Positions 34,615-39,469 of a stretch of DNA of 39,469 bases are shown piece after piece. The position numbers and the translations under genes were made by a program. Source of the DNA: an uncultured Odoribacter sp. (GTDB taxonomy: Bacteria > Bacteroidota > Bacteroidia > Bacteroidales > Marinifilaceae). Each line of letters opens with the position of its first letter. Within the stretch, counting starts at the first letter, position 1. The notes beneath the pieces were generated by a model, which worked only from the letters and a program-made list of their open reading frames with translations, was not told the DNA's origin and searched no databases. The DNA lies in the NCBI GenBank assembly GCA_905204385.1, contig CAJKZL010000002.1, positions 1 to 39,469 of the forward strand. The letters run 5' to 3'.

Positions 34615-34986
34615 TTATTTGATAAAATGAATGCTGAGGGGATAAGGCCATATTTCACCGTTATTGGCTTTTATACTTCCAATGATGATGAAAATGATGC
34701 TGCAAATTCCTAATGCCGGTAGAAGAACAAATCCGATAAGTAAGAAAATCAGTAAATAGCAAATAATTCCATAAATTAATGAAGAGATAATCCAGTTCAT
34801 GACAATTTTGCCATTGGTATCGATAAATGCCGAAGTGTTCTTCTTCGTTTGCCACAAAATAAGCGGTAAGGCCCAACCCAGAAGGGGGATAAGCAGACCT
34901 GCAAATTGGGACAAATGAATGAACATCGCATACTGTTTGTCTTTGTCTGATACAGTCGGATTGTTTTGAGTGTTTAAGATTTCCAT
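34615..34986 (-). CDS. DUF4870 small membrane protein
   Basis: The 123-residue protein matches the DUF4870 layout: a polar N-terminus with DKDKQYAMFIHLSQFAGLL, then LGWALPLILWQTKKNTSAFIDTNG between the first and second membrane segments, and a long hydrophobic hairpin IISSLIYGIICYLLIFLLIG / ALGICSIIFIIIGSIKANNG with the closing GEIWPYPLSIHFI. All of these are characteristic of the family; its function is not established. It starts 11 bp after the gltX stop and is followed by a strong terminator, so it is the last gene of this transcript. Confidence 0.9.
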   Translation of the reverse strand: MEILNTQNNPTVSDKDKQYAMFIHLSQFAGLLIPLLGWALPLILWQTKKNTSAFIDTNGKIVMNWIISSLIYGIICYLLIFLLIGFVLLPALGICSIIFIIIGSIKANNGEIWPYPLSIHFIK

Positions 34987-34997
34987 AGCTGTTGAAT

Positions 34998-36518
34998 TTA
35001 TAATGTTGTTAACGCTTTTTCCATACGGCGGATCGTTTCTTCCTTCCCTATGATTTCCATCACATCGAACATATGAGGACCTTTGGCAGAACCGACAATA
35101 GCTACCCTAAACGGATTCATGACCTTGCCGAATCCCAATTGTTTTTCAGTGATCCAGGCAGAAACAACTTGTTCGGTATGGGCGAACGAATAATCATCAA
35201 TGGATTTCAATATCTCCAAGAATTCCCGCATCAAAGCAGGAGTCTCTTCTTTCCAATATTTTTTTACGTCTTTTTCGTTAAATTCCGTTGGTGCCACAAA
35301 GAAAAAACGGCAGTCCTGATAAAGATCGGCCACAAAGTTATACCGTTCTTTCATTAGTCCGCAGATCTTCACCACTTTGGAAGTACTGAATTCAAGGCCG
35401 TCGGCTTTCAGCATTTGTTGTACCTGTTCGGCGAGTTCGGCATCCGGCTTGGCCACCAGATATTTGTGGTTAAACCATTTGGCTTTGTCGGGATTGAAAC
35501 GGGCTCCGGACTTATTGACATGCTCCAATGAAAATTGTTCCGCCAACTCTTCTAAGGTAAATATCTCCTGTTCGGTGCCGGGATTCCAACCTAATAAAGC
35601 CAACATATTGATGAAAGCTTCGGGGAAGTATCCGTCTTCTTTATATCCATGCCATTTCTCTCCGCTTACGGGGTCCGTAAATTCCATGGGAAAAACGGGG
35701 AAGCCCATTTTATTCCCGTCCCGTTTGCTCAGCTTGCCATTCCCGACAGGTTTTAAGATCAAAGGTAAATGGGCGAATGCCGGCATGGTATCTTCCCAGC
35801 CGAAAGCCCGGTACAATAAAACGTGTAGCGGGAGGGAAGGCAGCCATTCTTCTCCACGGATCACATGTGTGATTTTCATCAGATGATCGTCGACAATGTT
35901 TGCCAAATGGTAAGTGGGCATACCGTCGGATTTGTACAATACTTTGTCGTCTAACAAAGAACTGTTGAAATGTACTTCGCCCCGGATCAGGTCAAACAGC
36001 CGAAGGTCTTCATTTTCGGGCATTTTAAACCGTATCACGTAAGGAGTGCCGTTTTCGATGAGCTGTAGGGTTTCCTCTTCCGGCATATTCAGGGAGTTTT
36101 TCAGTTGCTCACGGGTTTTGGCATTGTAGATGAAAGTTTCTTTTTGTTCCTCTCCTTTTTTGCGGAGAACGTCTAATTCTTCCGCCGTATCGAAGGAATA
36201 GTATGCATTCCCGGATTCTACCAGTTGAAGGGCATATTTTCTATAAATCTCCTTTCTTTCGCTTTGGCGATAAGGACCGTATTCTCCTCCGACGCCGACA
36301 CCTTCGTCAACCTGCAAGCCGCACCATTGCAGGGAGTTTATAATATATTCTTCAGCTCCCGGAACATAACGGGTTTGATCGGTATCTTCAATGCGTAAAA
36401 GAAAATCCCCACCGTGATGCCTGGCAAACAAATAATTAAAAAGCGCTGTTCTTACTCCTCCCAAATGAAGGGCTCCGGTAGGACTGGGAGCAAATCTTAC
36501 TCTGACTTTTCTTTCCAT
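34998..36518 (-). CDS. gltX: Glutamate--tRNA ligase
   Basis: GltX charges tRNA-Glu. The 506-residue class I synthetase opens with [20 protein letters not shown], containing the HIGH-equivalent HLGG, then [40 protein letters not shown] and the KMSKS-equivalent [10 protein letters not shown]. The C-terminal half is the anticodon-binding helical domain. The ATG at 36518 lies inside the last 22 bases of a small upstream gene, so translation is probably coupled. Confidence 0.97.
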   Translation of the reverse strand: MERKVRVRFAPSPTGALHLGGVRTALFNYLFARHHGGDFLLRIEDTDQTRYVPGAEEYIINSLQWCGLQVDEGVGVGGEYGPYRQSERKEIYRKYALQLVESGNAYYSFDTAEELDVLRKKGEEQKETFIYNAKTREQLKNSLNMPEEETLQLIENGTPYVIRFKMPENEDLRLFDLIRGEVHFNSSLLDDKVLYKSDGMPTYHLANIVDDHLMKITHVIRGEEWLPSLPLHVLLYRAFGWEDTMPAFAHLPLILKPVGNGKLSKRDGNKMGFPVFPMEFTDPVSGEKWHGYKEDGYFPEAFINMLALLGWNPGTEQEIFTLEELAEQFSLEHVNKSGARFNPDKAKWFNHKYLVAKPDAELAEQVQQMLKADGLEFSTSKVVKICGLMKERYNFVADLYQDCRFFFVAPTEFNEKDVKKYWKEETPALMREFLEILKSIDDYSFAHTEQVVSAWITEKQLGFGKVMNPFRVAIVGSAKGPHMFDVMEIIGKEETIRRMEKALTTL

Positions 36519-36772
36519 TGTTTTTTGTCTTGATTATCCAAAATACTGTGAAATAATTCTTTTGTATACTCGATTGCTTTTTTAATGGCGGTATCTTTCG
36601 AAGTAATATTGCTTAGAATCGGTTCTGCATGATTCAAGGGGGTATCCGGATCATCGGTCAAAAGATACACCGTATACTTTCCGTTTTTCCCGTTTTTGGT
36701 TTTGCTTATCAGACCGAACCAAACGTCTATAGCCTGATTCTTGACATAAATGGTGCGTTTAACCTTGTACAT
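36497..36772 (-). CDS. Small hypothetical protein overlapping gltX
   Basis: The 91-residue frame from ATG 36772 starts [20 protein letters not shown] and looks like a compact alpha/beta protein: beta strands with [15 protein letters not shown], then helices [16 protein letters not shown]. No family is recognised. Its start overlaps the TAA of a 59-residue frame (TAATG) and its end overlaps gltX by 22 bp, so the three are translated as a coupled set. An in-frame start at 36832 exists but would run through the upstream small gene and is rejected. Confidence 0.6.
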   Translation of the reverse strand: MYKVKRTIYVKNQAIDVWFGLISKTKNGKNGKYTVYLLTDDPDTPLNHAEPILSNITSKDTAIKKAIEYTKELFHSILDNQDKKQWKEKSE

Positions 36773-36951
36773 TATTGTTCCTTTTGCTTGTTTCGTTGGA
36801 AATTCTGTAGAGTCACCACCGCTACCAGGCAAGCCATTGCTGCAACATTCACATACACCGGCGTTCTGTCGGGGGTGCTGAAAAGAGTCAATGCGCTTGA
36901 AATCATAATCAGAAAAGCAGTTAATATAATAAGCAGTTTAATTATTTTCAT
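36772..36951 (-). CDS. 59-residue two-helix membrane protein upstream of gltX
   Basis: This short frame starts MKIIKLLIILTAFLIMISSA, a clear membrane helix or signal, then a short turn (FSTPDRTPVYVN), a second hydrophobic helix (VAAMACLVAVVTL) and a basic tail QRNKQKEQ. Its stop shares one base with the next ATG, a coupling signal that chance frames rarely show. I recognise no family. It stands 54 bp after the acyltransferase stop and may be the third-last partner in a transcript that runs through gltX to DUF4870. Confidence 0.55.
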   Translation of the reverse strand: MKIIKLLIILTAFLIMISSALTLFSTPDRTPVYVNVAAMACLVAVVTLQNFQRNKQKEQ

Positions 36952-37005
36952 GTATTGGTTTTTTAGATCTTATCGGATCGGATTCATTATTTTATCGCCT
37001 CCTTC

Positions 37006-38136
37006 TTACAATTTGAGGCTGTTTTTTACGGGATTGGCATACATCTCAAGGAAAATGTTATTCAAAAGGGATATGTTTCCTTCTAATTTATCCATTTTCT
37101 GGGTCATTACCTGAATGAATTTTGTCTTTTCCTCCTGAGTATAAAATTTCGAGAATTTATTTTCAGAATGCAACAAGTCGTATGCGATATAATTATTAGG
37201 CCAAAGTTTGAAATTGGCATGAATTTTATGGTCGATCATTGCGGCTAATGCTTCTATCCGCTCTCCATTGGAAGGAAGTTCGTTCAGTGAATCGAGTTCT
37301 TCTTCCGTCAGGGAAGAAATATGAAAATGGACGCGCCCCTTGTAGTCACTCAGGCCTGTAAGCATACTGTTCATATCGTCCTGGGGCGTTTTTATATATT
37401 CGCCTACAGTGCGGGTATAAAGTTCCTGGGTTTTAAGGGCATCGCAGGGTTCCCATTCGTAGGATATGGATAAAGGCATTAAATGTAGTTCGCGGAAATT
37501 ATCGGCAAAATTAGAGGGACCGCTCATTTTCAGCATTTTCAGTAAGCTTTGTTGGGCTCTGTCGTCCCCGTTTTTGGTACGGCCTTCCCGTTCGGCTATC
37601 CAGACGGAATCTTCGTTTTCTTCAATCACTTCCCGAATATATTTCGACCGGATGGCGGAACTGCTCAACATTTCTCTGACGGTGACGTCCCGCTCGATAA
37701 CGAAACAGGAATTCAATTTCACCAGATCCGTCACCCACTCGTTGATGAGCAGATTGCTTCCTATAGCGGCCCGGGTATATTTATTGCCATGTTGGCGTAA
37801 AAGTACATTCAGGATCGCCGAATCGAGAATAATATCCCGGTGGTTGGACATGAAAAGATAAGATAAGTCAGGGCGTACCAGTTCCATGCCTTCTAAAGTA
37901 ACACCGTCTGTAGTCGAGCCGATCAGAGAAAGAATGGCAGGACCGAAAAAATATTGCTGAAATTCATTTCTGGTCCGGATTCCTTTTAGTGCATGTATAA
38001 TAGAATCTTTATCCATTCGTGTCAAATGGGAAAATAAGGTCAGAAATTCTTGTGATTGGCATAAGCGGTCTCTGGCTGCTTCCACTTCGCTACCACAATA
38101 AGGCCTGATGCTGTCAAATTCGGAATCCGATGTCAT
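37006..38136 (-). CDS. PlsC-like acyltransferase
   Basis: The 376-residue protein is a glycerolphosphate-type acyltransferase. Its HX4D motif is in MSNHRDIILDSA and the phosphate-binding EGR-like motif in IAEREGRTKNGDD; a helical N-terminal region (about 1-75) and a long C-terminal extension flank the core. Such enzymes acylate lysophosphatidate or related lipids at the inner membrane. No transmembrane helix stands out. The exact acceptor is not determinable from sequence; 1-acylglycerol-3-phosphate is the default guess. It may be transcribed with the small genes and gltX downstream. Confidence 0.85.
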   Translation of the reverse strand: MTSDSEFDSIRPYCGSEVEAARDRLCQSQEFLTLFSHLTRMDKDSIIHALKGIRTRNEFQQYFFGPAILSLIGSTTDGVTLEGMELVRPDLSYLFMSNHRDIILDSAILNVLLRQHGNKYTRAAIGSNLLINEWVTDLVKLNSCFVIERDVTVREMLSSSAIRSKYIREVIEENEDSVWIAEREGRTKNGDDRAQQSLLKMLKMSGPSNFADNFRELHLMPLSISYEWEPCDALKTQELYTRTVGEYIKTPQDDMNSMLTGLSDYKGRVHFHISSLTEEELDSLNELPSNGERIEALAAMIDHKIHANFKLWPNNYIAYDLLHSENKFSKFYTQEEKTKFIQVMTQKMDKLEGNISLLNNIFLEMYANPVKNSLKL

Positions 38137-38197
38137 ATGCTAATTTTAAATATTAATTGCTGGTTGGTCACTTTGCACAAACCGTTCATTTTCGTTG

Positions 38198-38205
38198 CAA
38201 AGATA
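38198..38205 (-). promoter_or_regulatory. -7 promoter element of the acyltransferase gene
   Basis: On the minus strand these bases read TATCTTTG, a perfect -7 box, followed by GCAACG; the predicted start lies about 55 bases before ATG 38136. A -33 element is not convincing in the AT-rich upstream sequence, where short words such as AAAGCT and CTAAA recur. Confidence 0.45.
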
Positions 38206-38299
38206 AAACTAAAAGCTTAATGCTGAAAGCTAAATACTAAAAGTTAGTCTAAAATGAAATATAAAGTATTCATTTTGTTTGTCTTAACTTATTCCCGAT

Positions 38300-39469
38300 T
38301 TAGTTTGTCCTGCCGGGATAAACTTTTAAGCCTTCCGAGAGAACTTCCATCGCATTTTTCAGATCATTGATATTCAGGACGTAAGCAATTCTTACTTCGT
38401 TTTTACCTAGACCTGGGGTATGATAAAACCCACTGGCGGGGGCTAACATGACTGTTTGTCCTTTGTAGCTGAAAGACTCCAGTAGCCATCGGGCGAATTT
38501 CTCGGCATCGTCCACAGGAAGTTTGACGATGGAGTAAAATGCTCCTTTCGGCATCGGACAATATACGCCGGGCATTTTGTTTAAGGCCCCGACCATGTAG
38601 TTCCTACGCTTAATGTATTCCTCGTACACTTTTTTAAAGTATTCTTCCGAAGTTTCCAGGGAGGCTTCGGCGGCAATTTGTCCCAATGCCGGAGGGCAGA
38701 GTCTGGCCATTCCGAATTTCAGGGAGGCGGCTAAAACTTCCTGATTCCGGCTGATAATGGCTCCGACGCGGATACCGCATTCGCTGTAGCGTTTGGACAT
38801 CGAATCGAAAAGAATGGTGTTTTGCGCTATATCCGGGAGGTTCATGACGGAAAAGTGCTGTAGTCCGTCATAGCAATATCTCCGGTAAACTTCGTCTGAA
38901 TACAGGTATAAATGGTGTTTCCTGACAATGGCCGCTAATTCTTCCAATTCTTTTTTTGAATAGAGATAGCCGGTAGGAATATTGGGGTTGATGATCACGA
39001 TTCCTTTCGTCCTCGGAGTGATTTGTCGCTCAAATTCTTCGATAGGCGGCAGGGCAAAATTATGGTCGATATCGGCCGTTACTGTTTTGATTTTTGCTCC
39101 TACCATTACGGCAAAGGCGGCGTAATTGGCATAGAAGGGTTCCGGTATAATGATTTCATCTCCTTCGTCGAGGGTACTCATAAAAGCGAAGAGGATAGCC
39201 TCCGATCCGCCTGTGGTAATCAATATGTTGTCTTCGGTGATTTGAATCCCTAAATTCTGATAATAGCCGGCCAATTTGGTTCTTAGGCTTGGATTTCCGG
39301 CGGAAGGGGTATATTCGATCACGGACAGTTGCATGCGCCGGACTACTTCGAGGGCTATTTCAGGAGTAGCGATATCCGGGTGGCCGATATTCAGATGATA
39401 AACTTCGATACCCCTTTTTTTGGCTTGATCGGCAAACGGGACCAGTTTACGGATCGGGGAGGCCGGTAC
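38300..39469 (-). CDS. PLP-dependent class I/II aminotransferase, 5' end outside the window
   Basis: The frame stays open to the right edge: before the internal Met at 39334 it encodes PASPIRKLVPFADQAKKRG and VYHLNIGHPDIATPEIA, the conserved N-terminus of aspartate/aromatic aminotransferases, so the gene begins beyond base 39469. About 389 residues are visible. The PLP Lys lies in FDSMSKRYSECGIRVG; INPNIPTGYLYS, YSDEVYRRYCYDG and the C-terminal NEVRIAYVL with the substrate Arg are present. The substrate cannot be fixed; valine/pyruvate-, aspartate- and aromatic-type enzymes share this pattern. It is a different subgroup from the aminotransferase in the aromatic operon. Confidence 0.9.
   Translation of the reverse strand, partial: VPASPIRKLVPFADQAKKRGIEVYHLNIGHPDIATPEIALEVVRRMQLSVIEYTPSAGNPSLRTKLAGYYQNLGIQITEDNILITTGGSEAILFAFMSTLDEGDEIIIPEPFYANYAAFAVMVGAKIKTVTADIDHNFALPPIEEFERQITPRTKGIVIINPNIPTGYLYSKKELEELAAIVRKHHLYLYSDEVYRRYCYDGLQHFSVMNLPDIAQNTILFDSMSKRYSECGIRVGAIISRNQEVLAASLKFGMARLCPPALGQIAAEASLETSEEYFKKVYEEYIKRRNYMVGALNKMPGVYCPMPKGAFYSIVKLPVDDAEKFARWLLESFSYKGQTVMLAPASGFYHTPGLGKNEVRIAYVLNINDLKNAMEVLSEGLKVYPGRTN

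Noticed and set aside
36497..36832. Longer 111-residue version of the small gene before gltX
   Set aside because: The extra 20 residues (PGSGGDSTEFP...) overlap the 59-residue frame, whose TAATG junction points to ATG 36772.

Overview
The window looks like chromosomal DNA of a Bacteroidales bacterium (Bacteroidota). Reasons: promoters of the Bacteroidota -33/-7 type (TTTG-N19/20-TAnnTTTG), no consistent Shine-Dalgarno sequences, Bacteroidota-specific families (DUF4292, DUF4271, a DAHP synthase-chorismate mutase fusion) and gene orders usual for the order. The genus cannot be settled by eye. Almost everything is core housekeeping; I see no insertion sequence, prophage, CRISPR array, rRNA or tRNA.

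Layout. 1-2956 (-): carA-carB; carB runs off the left edge and carries an in-frame stop next to a GC-rich terminal stretch. 2957-3246: regulatory region shared with the divergent argR, with a clear carA promoter and a pair of ARG boxes. 3247-5530 (+): argR, then panC-panD-rfaE2 (pantothenate and heptose activation). 5531-6163: AT-rich gene-free block with repeated DnaA-box-like 9/10-mers, proposed here as the chromosomal origin. 6164-10408 (+): dut, a secreted TPR protein, a DUF4292 lipoprotein and an EnvC-like LytM protein. 11060-13892 (+): RsbW-like kinase, ybeY, mnmG, followed by a perfect parS site. 13965-17462 (+): ade and uvrC. 17597-24439 (-): S41 protease, yidD, rnpA, hemD, DUF4271 and polA. 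24440-25016: two tandem aromatic leader peptides, each followed by an intrinsic terminator. 25017-29114 (+): pheA, aminotransferase, tyrA, DAHP synthase-chorismate mutase. 29184-32062 (-): a secreted protein, an ECF sigma factor, a probable anti-sigma factor and an outer-membrane barrel. 32266-33246 (+): dusB. 33251-39469 (-): a repeat-containing secreted protein, DUF4870, gltX with two small overlapping upstream genes, an acyltransferase and a partial aminotransferase.

Two themes stand out. First, amino-acid control: ArgR with paired ARG boxes at carAB, and a double, serial Phe/Tyr-rich attenuator in front of the aromatic operon, which is the most unusual feature here. Second, replication geography: the DnaA-box-like block, a perfect parS 8 kb away, and mnmG, rnpA and yidD (classical origin neighbours) suggest that the window covers the origin domain. 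PolA also appears to have lost two metal ligands of its proofreading site.
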